Position numbers and translations under genes: made by a program
In this document: in pieces, positions 35,079-43,579 of the stretch
How the letters are laid out: each line of letters begins with the position of its first letter
Numbering within the stretch: the first letter of the stretch is position 1
The notes under the pieces: generated by a model
What the model was told of the DNA's origin: nothing
The model's input: only the letters and a program-made list of their open reading frames with translations
Database searches by the model: none
Assembly: GCF_001758785.1 (NCBI RefSeq)
Contig: NZ_LROM01000049.1
Location: 1 to 43,579, forward strand
Source: Duganella phyllosphaerae
GTDB lineage: Bacteria > Pseudomonadota > Gammaproteobacteria > Burkholderiales > Burkholderiaceae_D
DNA length: 43,579 nucleotides
Direction: 5' to 3'

Positions 35079-37490
35079 TCAGAAATTGACGTCCAGCCGG
35101 GCGGTGTAATAGCGGAATGCGTCGCGCGCAGGCTGCCAGCCATACGAGCGTATATCGGGGCCCGACGTCTGCTTGAAGTTCAGGAAGCTGCCGCCGTTGC
35201 CCACCGAGTAGTGGTGGTCGAACAGGTTCTTGATACCGACCGACAGCTTGTATTTTCCACTGCGGCCGGCGATCGAGGCGCCCAGGTCAACGATAGCATG
35301 GCCGGGCCGTTTCAGGCTCGGGTCCTGGCTGATCGCGCCCTGCACCTTGGACTGCGCGCGCACGTTGGCGTTGATCGCGGTCTTGAAGCTTTTGATCGGC
35401 AGCGTGTATTCGCCGCCCACATTGGTTTTCCACTTGGGCGAGTTGGGCATCAGGCCGCCGCTGGCGTCACGCAGGAAAGCGCCCGGCACCAGTTCGTTGG
35501 GCACGGTGCAATCCTTGGCGCCGCTGTAGCAGGGGCCCTGGCGCCAGTTCACTACCGTGGCGCGGGTAAAGGCGAGGTTGGCCGACAGCAGGAAGTCGCG
35601 CGTGAGCAGGGCCGAGGCGTCGGCCTCGAAACCCTGGGTCTGGATCTTCGGAATGCTGTACAACACGCTGGCCTGGCTGCCGTCCGAGAAGCGCTCGGTG
35701 GCCGACGTCTGGTAGTCGCGGAAGCGGGTCTTGAATACGGCCAGGTTGAGCGTGGCGCGGTTGTTCCACAGGTTGGCCTTGAAGCCGGCTTCGTAGCTGG
35801 TGGCTTCCTCGGGCGCCAGCGGCAGGCGCTTGAAGACGTTGACGTTGTTGGCGCCGCTGGTCATGTCGTAAGCGACGCCCTTGGTGCCGGTGGAGGCGGT
35901 GCCGTACACCATGGTGTTGGGCGTGAGCTTGTAGCCGTAACCGAGTTTGCCGGTCACGTAGTTTTCGTGGTGCTTGGGCGCGTTGTAGTAGTTCTCGCCG
36001 GTGTGCACATTGTTCGGCGCCGACGACAGCAGGCTGTCGATGGTGTGGAACATGTAGTCGTTCGACTCGCGCGTGAGACGCACGCCGCCGGTGAGCGTAT
36101 GTTTGGGCACGAAGTCCCAGCTGCCGTTGAAATACAGCGCGCGGTTGAGCACCGACGACGAGGTCTCGTAGTTGGTCCAGCTGGTCTCCTTGACGAACGG
36201 ATTGCCGCGCCGGTAGGTGCGGTCGATGCTGGTGCGGGCGATCCACAGGCCGGCCAGGTAGCGGAAGGCGCCGCTGTCCGGCGACGTCAGGCGAAACTCC
36301 TGGCTGGTCATCTTGGTGTCCATGGTGCCGTTGATCTCGGGCGACTCGTTGATGCCCGACGGTTTGCCGAAGTGATCGAGCTGGTAGAAAGTGGATACCA
36401 GGTCGATATTGTCGTTGTCGCGGAAGTCGTTGGACTTGTTGTTGTCCACCGACGTGATCGAGGTGAGCGCATGGCCGGCCATCGGTGAGCTGTCCGGGAA
36501 CAGGTAGTTCACCCGCACGCCGATGCCGCGATCGGTCGCTTCCAGCCCGGTGGGCGAGTCGTTGCGGATGGTGGTGTTGAACTGCGAGACGTTAATGCCG
36601 CGCAGCACCTCGGTGTTCGACAGCGCCTTGTAGTTCTTGTTGTACAGGTAGCCGACGCCCGGGCCGATCGAATTGATCGCGGCGGTGTTCCCGGTGCGCA
36701 GCGTGTGGTCGTAGCGCGGCGCCAGCTGCACGTCGAGGTCCGGCGTGACCTGCCACTGCACCTTGGCGAAGAAGGTCTTGCCGCCGGAGCCGTTCTGCAT
36801 GCTGTCGGTGGTGAGGTTGTAGAGCAGGCCCGGGAAATTGGTCTTGCTGGCGAACAGGCGCACGCCGACGGTATCGGACATGCGTCCGCTTACCGACGTC
36901 TGCACCCGGTACTCGTCGTCGCTGCTGCGAAACAGCGAGAGCTTGCCCTTCATCGGACCGGCGCCGATCGGTTTGGTGGTGATCACCACCGCGCCGGCAA
37001 TCGCGCTCTTGCCGAACATGGTGCTCTGCGGGCCCTTGAGCACCTCGACCCGCGCCACGTCGGACTGGTCGCGGAAGGCCTGCTGCGCCTGGGCGTACGG
37101 CATGTCGTCGACGATCACGGCCACGTCGCCCTCGATGCCGATGTTGTTGGACGTGGTGCCGATGCCGCGCATATTGATGCTGTTGGTGCCCACCTGGGTG
37201 CCGGTGGAAATGGTCAGGGCAGGGGACAGGTTGACGATGTCGTCGAACTCGCGCACGTTGTTGCGCTCCAGCGCTTCGCCGGTGAGCACCGAGATCGATT
37301 GCGGCACGTCTTCGAGCTTTTCGATGCGGCGGTTGGCCGACACGACCACCTGTTCCAGCTGCGGCGCAGCAGCCTGGGCGGCCTCCTGGGCCTGAGTGAT
37401 GGACGACAGTTGCAGCAGCGCCAGGGCGGCAGCCATGGGCTTCATGTTGGGATAGCGCGGCAGCTGGCTGCCGCAATGCGTTGTGACCAT
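35079..37490 (-). CDS. TonB-dependent outer-membrane receptor
   Basis: Predicted 803 aa. A signal peptide covers about 1-34 (MAAALALLQLSSITQA). The plug domain spans about 48-165: E-Q-V-V-V-S-A-N-R-R, a TonB-box-like start, then VPQSISVLTGEAL, NMRGIGT, VEVLKGPQSTMFGKSAIAGAV. The 22-strand barrel follows, with NLFDHHY and the C-terminal aromatic (RLDVNF) used for outer-membrane insertion. In this operon it should import acidic oligosaccharides rather than siderophores (inference). The start at 37490 is chosen for GGAGAC seven bases upstream; an internal ATG at 37445 is an alternative. It is the first gene of the operon, with a long leader of about 110 nt. Confidence 0.94.
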   Translation of the reverse strand: MVTTHCGSQLPRYPNMKPMAAALALLQLSSITQAQEAAQAAAPQLEQVVVSANRRIEKLEDVPQSISVLTGEALERNNVREFDDIVNLSPALTISTGTQVGTNSINMRGIGTTSNNIGIEGDVAVIVDDMPYAQAQQAFRDQSDVARVEVLKGPQSTMFGKSAIAGAVVITTKPIGAGPMKGKLSLFRSSDDEYRVQTSVSGRMSDTVGVRLFASKTNFPGLLYNLTTDSMQNGSGGKTFFAKVQWQVTPDLDVQLAPRYDHTLRTGNTAAINSIGPGVGYLYNKNYKALSNTEVLRGINVSQFNTTIRNDSPTGLEATDRGIGVRVNYLFPDSSPMAGHALTSITSVDNNKSNDFRDNDNIDLVSTFYQLDHFGKPSGINESPEINGTMDTKMTSQEFRLTSPDSGAFRYLAGLWIARTSIDRTYRRGNPFVKETSWTNYETSSSVLNRALYFNGSWDFVPKHTLTGGVRLTRESNDYMFHTIDSLLSSAPNNVHTGENYYNAPKHHENYVTGKLGYGYKLTPNTMVYGTASTGTKGVAYDMTSGANNVNVFKRLPLAPEEATSYEAGFKANLWNNRATLNLAVFKTRFRDYQTSATERFSDGSQASVLYSIPKIQTQGFEADASALLTRDFLLSANLAFTRATVVNWRQGPCYSGAKDCTVPNELVPGAFLRDASGGLMPNSPKWKTNVGGEYTLPIKSFKTAINANVRAQSKVQGAISQDPSLKRPGHAIVDLGASIAGRSGKYKLSVGIKNLFDHHYSVGNGGSFLNFKQTSGPDIRSYGWQPARDAFRYYTARLDVNF

Positions 37491-37502
37491 CGGTTGTCTC
37501 CG

Positions 37503-37547
37503 TTGTGGTTTTTATAAGTTCGCTCTGACTGCATCGATGCACCACAA
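37503..37547 (-). other. Leader hairpin candidate before the receptor gene
   Basis: TTGTGGT (37503-37509) and ACCACAA (37541-37547) are exact reverse complements, and TGCATCGATGCA (37530-37541) is a 12-bp palindrome overlapping the outer arm. In the receptor mRNA the 3' arm ends one base before the Shine-Dalgarno sequence (37496-37501), so folding could affect translation or stability. Confidence 0.35.
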
Positions 37548-37568
37548 AGACGATCCGTTCGGTCTGAG

Positions 37569-37605
37569 CCTTACTAAATCGATTTAGTGCAACGATTTAG
37601 TAAGG
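37569..37605. promoter_or_regulatory. LacI-type operator with three half-sites
   Basis: CCTTACTAAATCG (37569-37581) and CGATTTAGTAAGG (37593-37605) are perfect reverse complements 11 bp apart. A perfect 16-bp palindrome, ACTAAATCGATTTAGT (37573-37588), is nested in the left part with the central CG usual in LacI-family operators. The site covers the predicted -10 and the start point of the minus-strand uronate operon promoter, as expected for repression by the LacI protein encoded at 34017-35054. Confidence 0.8.
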
Positions 37606-37630
37606 ATATAGGAATCGATTTCGATGTCAA
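37603..37630 (-). promoter_or_regulatory. Sigma70-like promoter of the uronate operon
   Basis: Read on the minus strand, a perfect -35 TTGACA (37630-37625) is followed after 16 bp by TATCCT (37608-37603). The palindromic operator begins within this -10. Transcription would start near 37596, about 105 nt before the receptor start codon. Confidence 0.7.
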
Positions 37631-37654
37631 TATTTATTTTTTAGCGTGAGAATT

Positions 37655-37688
37655 GCGCCACATTGGTGCGCACGCACTTTATTGGTGC
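37655..37688 (+). promoter_or_regulatory. Two tandem NtrC-like binding sites upstream of urease operon
   Basis: GCAC-TTTAT-TGGTGC (37674-37688) matches the NtrC consensus GCAC-N5-TGGTGC exactly. GCGC-CACAT-TGGTGC (37655-37669) differs at one position. Their centres are 19 bp apart, near two helical turns, and lie about 73 and 92 bp before the predicted sigma54 start point. This is the arrangement expected of a nitrogen-responsive enhancer. Confidence 0.75.
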
Positions 37689-37727
37689 GTGGCGTGTCTA
37701 AAACCGCTACGAATGTTTGTCGCTCGC

Positions 37728-37743
37728 TGGCACGCCGTTTGCA
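37728..37743 (+). promoter_or_regulatory. Sigma54 (RpoN) promoter of the urease operon
   Basis: TGGCACG-CCGT-TTGCA fits the -24/-12 consensus (TGGCAC-N5-TTGCA, GG-N10-GC) at every position. Transcription would start near 37754, 23 bases before the ureD ATG. It rules out the earlier TTG start at 37717, which would lie upstream of the promoter. Confidence 0.85.
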
Positions 37744-37776
37744 TACGACACGACATTATTTGTCGATGAAACCCCC

Positions 37777-38670
37777 ATGCCAGATTGCACCGCACCGAGC
37801 GAACGTCTCACCAGGCCAGCCAGCCAAGCCAGTGCCTGGCAGGCCAGCCTCACGCTCGGCTTTGCGGACGATGGCGGTACCACGCGCCTGTACAACAACC
37901 GCCACCACGGTCCGCTGCGCGTCCAGAAGGCCCTGTACCCGGAAGACGCAAAAGTCTGCCACGCCATCGTGGTCCATCCGCCGGGCGGGGTGGTGGGCGG
38001 CGACCAGCTGGCCATCGATATCGGCGTGGGCGACCGCGCGCACGCGTGCATCACCACGCCCGGCGCGGCGAAGTGGTACCAGGCCAACGGCAAGCGCTCA
38101 CGCCAGACCGTGCACCTGCACGTCAACCAGGACGCGGCGCTCGAGTGGCTGCCGCAGGAGACCATCTTCTTCGACACCGCCGACGTGACCCTCGACCAGC
38201 ACGTCGAGCTGGCGCTTGGCGCCACCTACATCGGCTGCGAGATCCTGTGCCTGGGCCGGCGCGGTTCGGGCGAGGTGTTCGAGACCGGCACCATCACCCA
38301 GCGCAGCAGCATCCGCCGCGAGGGCAAGCTGCTGTGGTGGGAGCAGGGCGCCATGCTCGGCGGGCAGCTCGATAGCCCGCTGGCGCTCGGTGGCCATACC
38401 GTGTGCGCCACGCTGATCGCGGCGGGCAAGGCGCTGCCGGCGGCGCAGATGAATCAACTGCTGGCCGACATCCGCGCCGACATCACGGCCGACGGTGCGG
38501 TCAACGGCGGGCATCGGTTCGGCGTTACCCATACCAGGGGCGTGCTGGTGGCGCGCCACCTGGGCGACGACAGCGAGACCGCGCGCCGCCTGATGCTGGC
38601 CGTGTGGCGCCGCGTGCGCCCGCAACTGCTCGATCGCGCAGCCATCACGCCGCGCATCTGGCAGACCTGA
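37777..38670 (+). CDS. ureD: Urease accessory protein UreD (UreH)
   Basis: Predicted 297 aa. It shows the UreD features [20 protein letters not shown] and [14 protein letters not shown], then T-T-P-G-A-A-K-W-Y. UreD docks on apo-urease with UreF and UreG and forms a route for nickel into the active site. The ATG at 37777 is used because it follows the sigma54 start point; the ribosome site is weak (GATGAAA). It is the first gene of the ureDABCEFG(J) operon. Confidence 0.93.
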   Translation: MPDCTAPSERLTRPASQASAWQASLTLGFADDGGTTRLYNNRHHGPLRVQKALYPEDAKVCHAIVVHPPGGVVGGDQLAIDIGVGDRAHACITTPGAAKWYQANGKRSRQTVHLHVNQDAALEWLPQETIFFDTADVTLDQHVELALGATYIGCEILCLGRRGSGEVFETGTITQRSSIRREGKLLWWEQGAMLGGQLDSPLALGGHTVCATLIAAGKALPAAQMNQLLADIRADITADGAVNGGHRFGVTHTRGVLVARHLGDDSETARRLMLAVWRRVRPQLLDRAAITPRIWQT

Positions 38671-38698
38671 ACAAGAATACGAATATGACTGGAAGCAC

Positions 38699-39001
38699 AT
38701 GGAACTGACACCAAGAGAAAAAGACAAGCTGCTGATCTTCACCGCCGGCATCGTGGCCGAACGGCGCCTCGCGCGCGGCCTGAAACTCAATTACCCGGAA
38801 GCGGTGGCGCTGATCACCTGCGCCATCATGGAAGGCGCGCGCGATGGCAAGACCGTGGCGCAGCTGATGTCCGAGGGGCAGACCATTTTGTCGCGCCAGG
38901 ATGTCATGGAGGGCATCCCCGAGATGATCCCCGACATCCAGGTCGAAGCCACTTTCCCCGACGGCAGCAAGCTTGTCACCGTCCACAATCCCATACCCTG
39001 A
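38699..39001 (+). CDS. ureA: Urease gamma subunit
   Basis: Predicted 100 aa, the standard length. It begins [14 protein letters not shown] and contains [16 protein letters not shown] and the family end V-T-V-H-N-P-I. It is the smallest structural subunit of the cytoplasmic (alpha-beta-gamma)3 nickel urease. It lies 28 bp after ureD and 14 bp before ureB. Confidence 0.97.
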   Translation: MELTPREKDKLLIFTAGIVAERRLARGLKLNYPEAVALITCAIMEGARDGKTVAQLMSEGQTILSRQDVMEGIPEMIPDIQVEATFPDGSKLVTVHNPIP

Positions 39002-39015
39002 ACGAGGAGATCGCG

Positions 39016-39342
39016 ATGATTCCCGGTGAATATCGACTCAAGGACGGCGAGATCGGTCTCAATGAAGGCCGCGAGACCGCCACCGTGGTGGTGACCAACC
39101 AGGGCGACCGTCCGGTGCAGATCGGCTCGCACTTCCACTTTTTCGAAGTGAACACGGAGCTCAAGTTCGAGCGCTGGAAGGCTTACGGCAAGCGCCTCAA
39201 CATCGCCGCCGGCACCGCCGTCCGCTTCGAACCGGGCCAGCAGCGCACGGTGGAACTGGTGACGCTGTCGGGTGACATGGAAGTCTATGGCTTCAGCGGC
39301 AAAGTCATGGGAAAACTCGATCCAAATCCCCCTAAAAAATAA
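39016..39342 (+). CDS. ureB: Urease beta subunit
   Basis: Predicted 108 aa. It starts M-I-P-G-E-Y and contains [13 protein letters not shown] and the [10 protein letters not shown] motif, all typical of UreB. GAGGAGATCGCG gives a strong ribosome site before the ATG. It is a separate gene, not fused to gamma as in Helicobacter. Confidence 0.97.
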   Translation: MIPGEYRLKDGEIGLNEGRETATVVVTNQGDRPVQIGSHFHFFEVNTELKFERWKAYGKRLNIAAGTAVRFEPGQQRTVELVTLSGDMEVYGFSGKVMGKLDPNPPKK

Positions 39343-39353
39343 AAAAGGCAGAC

Positions 39354-41060
<1,707 letters not shown>

Positions 41061-41080
41061 TCCTGTTCCAAGTAAGCGAT

Positions 41081-41590
41081 ATGTTCACTTTCCATACCAA
41101 GATTTCCCCGGCCGAAGCCGGCCCCATTGCAGCCCGGCTGGTGCTGCCGTACGAACTGCGCGAAAAATGCCGGCTGCGCGCCACGCTCGACAACGGTGAA
41201 GACGTGGCCGTGTTCACCACGCGCGGCACCGTGCTGCGCGACGGCGACCTGCTCACCGGCGAAGACCAGCGCGTGATCGCGGTGGTGGCGGCCTTTGAGC
41301 CGACCTACAAGGTCACCTGTGTGGATGCCCACACGCTGCTGCGCTGCGCCTTCCACCTCGGTAACCGCCACACCCAGGCGCAGGTGGGCGACGGCTTCCT
41401 GCGCATCCGGGCGGATGCAGTGCTGAAGGAGATGCTGGCGGGGCTGGGCGCTGCGGTGGTCGAAGAGATGGCCGCGTTCGAGCCGGAGTCGGGCGCCTAT
41501 GGTGGCGGCCATGGACATCACCACGACAACCATCCGCTGGCGCCGATACCGGTGCGTCAAAAAATCCATCGCCCCGGTGATGCCAATTGA
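41081..41590 (+). CDS. ureE: Urease nickel metallochaperone UreE
   Basis: Predicted 169 aa. The N-terminal peptide-binding domain is followed by a metal-binding domain (E-P-T-Y-K-V-T-C-V-D, Y/F-H-L-G-N-R-H). The C-terminal tail has a histidine cluster GGGHGHHHDNH at about 141-151, which binds extra nickel. UreE hands nickel to UreG. The 160-bp gap after it, unusually long for this operon, holds REP-type repeats. Confidence 0.95.
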   Translation: MFTFHTKISPAEAGPIAARLVLPYELREKCRLRATLDNGEDVAVFTTRGTVLRDGDLLTGEDQRVIAVVAAFEPTYKVTCVDAHTLLRCAFHLGNRHTQAQVGDGFLRIRADAVLKEMLAGLGAAVVEEMAAFEPESGAYGGGHGHHHDNHPLAPIPVRQKIHRPGDAN

Positions 41591-41599
41591 CAGCCCCAA

Positions 41600-41630
41600 A
41601 TCCGTCGTCCTGCATCAAAGGGAATCCAAT
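41600..41630 (+). repeat. Degenerate REP-like copy after ureE
   Basis: ATCCGTCGTCCTG ... GGGAATCCAA resembles the element at 41646-41678 in the same orientation, but the inner stem is lost (TGCATCAAAGG). It may be a decayed third copy. Confidence 0.35.
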
Positions 41631-41645
41631 TGACATGCGGACCGC

Positions 41646-41735
41646 AGATCCGTCATCCTCGCGAACGCGGGGATCCATGCTGAGCCGGAATGCACGTGGT
41701 CTATGGGGCCCCGCTTGCGCGAGGACGACGGATCT
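41646..41735. repeat. REP-type inverted pair (REPIN-like) between ureE and ureF
   Basis: The 33-bp unit at 41646-41678 recurs in inverted orientation at 41703-41735 with about six mismatches; 24 bp separate them. Shared blocks are AGATCCGTC, TCCTCGCG, CGGGG and CCAT. Each unit contains its own small hairpin, and the pair can fold into one long stem. A related single element is at 13156-13183. No RAYT transposase gene is in the window. Confidence 0.8.
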
Positions 41736-41750
41736 GAAGGCGGCCAAATA

Positions 41751-42431
41751 ATGCAAGCATCAGCACTGCTCAACCTCCTGCAATTCGCCAGCCCCGCGCT
41801 ACCGATCGGCGCCTACAGCTACTCGCAAGGCCTCGAAGCGGCGCTGGAAAACGGCACGGTCCACAACGCTCCTACCGCGCGTGCCTGGATTTTGCGGCAC
41901 CTGCACGAAGTGGTGGCGCAGTGGGAGGCGCCGATTGCCTGGCGCCTGATGCAGGCATGGACCAACCGCGACTGGCAGGGCGTGGACGACTGGAGCGAGC
42001 GCTTCATCGCCTCGCGCGACAGCGCGGAGTTTCGCGCCGAAACCATCCAGATGGGCTACTCGCTAACCAAGCTGCTGGCCGAACTCGATATCCTCGACGC
42101 CGAAGCGAAAGCCCGCCTGCAGCGCGAGCCCGAAGTGGCGCTGCCAACGGCATTCGCGTGCGCCGTGGCGGCGCTGAAGATTCCGCACGACGCGGCGCTC
42201 CTGGCCATGCTGTTCGCGTGGGCCGAAAACCAGGTACTGGTGTGCGTCAAATCGGTGCCGCTGGGGCAGGTGGCGGGGCAGCGCATGCTGCTTTCCTTGC
42301 GGGAAGATATCGAGACGGCCGCCCGCTACGCGCAATCCGTGCAGGATGACGCCATGTGCAACTGGGCGCCCGGCCTGTCGCTGCTGTCGATGCAGCACGA
42401 GGTCCAATACAGCCGGCTTTACCGATCATAA
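41751..42431 (+). CDS. ureF: Urease accessory protein UreF
   Basis: Predicted 226 aa. It contains L-L-Q-F-A-S-P-A-L-P-I-G-A-Y-S-Y-S-Q-G-L-E, the UreF signature, and S-V-P-L-G-Q-V-A-G-Q-R near the C-terminus. It acts with UreD and UreG in urease maturation. The ATG at 41751 is the proper start; an in-frame ATG at 41703 would translate the REP element (GPRLREDDG). GAAGG at 41736-41740 lies at the edge of the repeat and serves as the ribosome site. Confidence 0.95.
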   Translation: MQASALLNLLQFASPALPIGAYSYSQGLEAALENGTVHNAPTARAWILRHLHEVVAQWEAPIAWRLMQAWTNRDWQGVDDWSERFIASRDSAEFRAETIQMGYSLTKLLAELDILDAEAKARLQREPEVALPTAFACAVAALKIPHDAALLAMLFAWAENQVLVCVKSVPLGQVAGQRMLLSLREDIETAARYAQSVQDDAMCNWAPGLSLLSMQHEVQYSRLYRS

Positions 42432-42455
42432 ATTTTAAAAAACGAGATAAACGAT

Positions 42456-43103
42456 ATGAGTCAAATCACCTCCAATCCCCTGCGCGTCGGCATCGGCGGC
42501 CCGGTCGGTTCCGGCAAAACGGCGCTGTGCGAAATGCTGTGCAAGGGCATGCGCGATCATTACGACATGGCGGTCATCACCAATGACATCTACACCAAGG
42601 AAGACATGGAGATCCTGTTGCGCGCCGACGCGCTGCCGGCCGAGCGCCTGATGGGCGTGGAGACGGGCGGCTGCCCTCATACTGCAATCCGCGAGGATGC
42701 GTCGATCAACCTGGAAGCGATCGCCCGCATGCAGGCCGATTTTCCCAACCTCGACCTGATCCTGGTGGAGTCGGGCGGCGACAACCTGGCCGCCACATTC
42801 AGCCCCGAACTGTCCGATCTGACCATTTACGTGATCGACGTGGCCGGCGGCGAAAAAATCCCGCGCAAGGGCGGCCCCGGCATCACCCGCTCCGACCTCC
42901 TGATCATCAACAAGACCGACCTGGCGCCGCACGTGGGCGCGGACCTGGACGTGATGGCGCGCGACGCCAGGCAACAGCGCGGCAGCCGGCCGTTCATCTT
43001 CACCAATTTGCGCAGCGGCGACGGCGTGACCGCCGTGATCGACTTTATCCGTGAACAGGGCCTGCTCGGCCAGACACCACACTTTGCCCAGGAGATCCAA
43101 TGA
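42456..43103 (+). CDS. ureG: Urease accessory GTPase UreG
   Basis: Predicted 215 aa. The P-loop is G-G-P-V-G-S-G-K-T at 14-22, the nickel-binding C-P-H motif at 73-75, E-S-G-G-D-N near 106-111 (switch region) and N-K-T-D-L for guanine specificity. It is a SIMIBI-class GTPase that delivers nickel to the UreD/UreF-urease complex. The stop overlaps the next start (ATGA at 43100-43103). Confidence 0.97.
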   Translation: MSQITSNPLRVGIGGPVGSGKTALCEMLCKGMRDHYDMAVITNDIYTKEDMEILLRADALPAERLMGVETGGCPHTAIREDASINLEAIARMQADFPNLDLILVESGGDNLAATFSPELSDLTIYVIDVAGGEKIPRKGGPGITRSDLLIINKTDLAPHVGADLDVMARDARQQRGSRPFIFTNLRSGDGVTAVIDFIREQGLLGQTPHFAQEIQ

Positions 43104-43579
43104 AACGCACCGTCAAGATACTCGTTCCAGCGTTGACGCTGGCGCTGGCAAGCACCGCTGCCGTCGCCCATCCACAGGCCGGCGCGCACGCGCACGGCTT
43201 CCTCGATGGCTTTACGCATCCGTTTTCCGGCATCGACCACTTGCTGGCGATGCTGGCGGTCGGTGTCTGGAGCGCGCGCCAGTCGACTGCGCAGTGGCTG
43301 CCGCCGACGTTTGTCGGCATGGTGATGGCCGGTATGTTGGCTGGTGCGCTGGGCATGGCGCTGCCGGGCCTGGAACTGGGCATCGCGCTGACGGTGGCGG
43401 CGCTGGGGGCGCTGATCGCCCTTGCCGCGCGCTTGCCGGCTGCGGTGGGCGTGGCGATGGTGGGCGCGTTCGCTTTCCTGCACGGCAATGCGCACGGGCT
43501 GGAACTGCCGACTGTGCCGGCGGCATTTGGCTTGCTGGCAGCGAGCGCGCTGCTGGTCTACGGCGGGCGCCTGCTGGGT
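43100..43579 (+). CDS. ureJ: HupE/UreJ-family nickel transporter, 3' end outside window
   Basis: The first 160 codons are present and open to the window end. A signal-like helix at 6-22 is followed by histidine-rich [10 protein letters not shown] and the family motif [13 protein letters not shown], then several hydrophobic helices and F-L-H-G-N-A-H-G. HupE/UreJ proteins import nickel for urease or hydrogenase. GGAG at 43091-43094 is its ribosome site. It is translationally coupled to ureG, so the operon includes its own nickel uptake. Confidence 0.92.
   Translation, partial: MKRTVKILVPALTLALASTAAVAHPQAGAHAHGFLDGFTHPFSGIDHLLAMLAVGVWSARQSTAQWLPPTFVGMVMAGMLAGALGMALPGLELGIALTVAALGALIALAARLPAAVGVAMVGAFAFLHGNAHGLELPTVPAAFGLLAASALLVYGGRLLG

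Noticed and set aside
34110..36488. 792-codon open frame on the plus strand over the LacI and receptor genes
   Set aside because: It is a shadow of the minus-strand LacI and TonB-receptor genes, with no recognisable domain or ribosome site.
37717..37776. Longer UreD from the TTG at 37717
   Set aside because: It would contain the sigma54 promoter inside the coding sequence and start upstream of the predicted transcript.
41637..41750. Possible small peptide or longer UreF start between ureE and ureF
   Set aside because: The frame is a translation of the REP element, seen by its typical GPRLREDDG reading; the UreF family begins at 41751.

Overview
The window is high-GC DNA with dense coding, short intergenic gaps, many ATGA start/stop overlaps and proteobacterial gene families throughout. 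The protein sequences look betaproteobacterial, most like the Massilia/Duganella/Janthinobacterium group (Oxalobacteraceae). That placement is an inference from memory of the families; no 16S gene is present.

Layout. 1-347: the end of one tRNA-Arg(ACG) and a complete second copy, each followed by a related terminator. 348-2490 (minus): LysR regulator, D-2-hydroxyacid dehydrogenase and a small membrane protein, joined by 4-bp overlaps. 2637-9880 (plus): a small membrane protein, an alpha/beta hydrolase-fold protein lacking its nucleophile, and a complete MexEF/BpeEF-type RND efflux pump (adaptor, transporter, outer-membrane channel). The divergent LysR and the hydrolase resemble the ceoR/llpE-ceoAB-opcM and bpeEF-oprC arrangement of Burkholderia. 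10004-15195: a secreted Lys/Ala-rich protein, then a bacterial NHEJ set in which LigD (plus) converges on Ku, with Ku directly behind a stress-type SDR (minus). 15412-24772 (plus): SulP transporter, sensor histidine kinase, REC-PAS-GGDEF-EAL protein, DUF885 metallopeptidase-like protein and a DUF945-like protein. 24789-28018: GNAT, aldo/keto reductase with divergent TetR, and an atypical SDR.

37490 down to 28125 (minus) is one apparent seven-gene operon for an acidic polysaccharide: TonB-dependent receptor, LacI regulator, SDR, heparinase II/III-like lyase, 2-keto-3-deoxygluconate kinase, hexuronate-type MFS transporter and SGNH esterase. It begins at a sigma70-like promoter whose -10 is covered by a three-half-site LacI-type operator. 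The genes suggest outer-membrane uptake, lyase cleavage to unsaturated uronate, reduction to KDG and phosphorylation to KDPG; alginate is one candidate substrate.

37655 to the window end (plus) is a urease operon, ureD-A-B-C-E-F-G and a partial ureJ/hupE. It is preceded by a consensus sigma54 promoter (TGGCACG-N4-TTGCA) and two NtrC-like boxes, which together fix the ureD start at 37777 and point to nitrogen-limitation control. A REP-type inverted pair lies between ureE and ureF, and a related single element lies between ligD and ku.

I found no phage, insertion sequence, CRISPR array or clear anti-phage system. The most informative observations are the urease promoter, the uronate operon with its operator, the catalytically degenerate hydrolase beside the efflux pump, and the SDR-Ku pairing.
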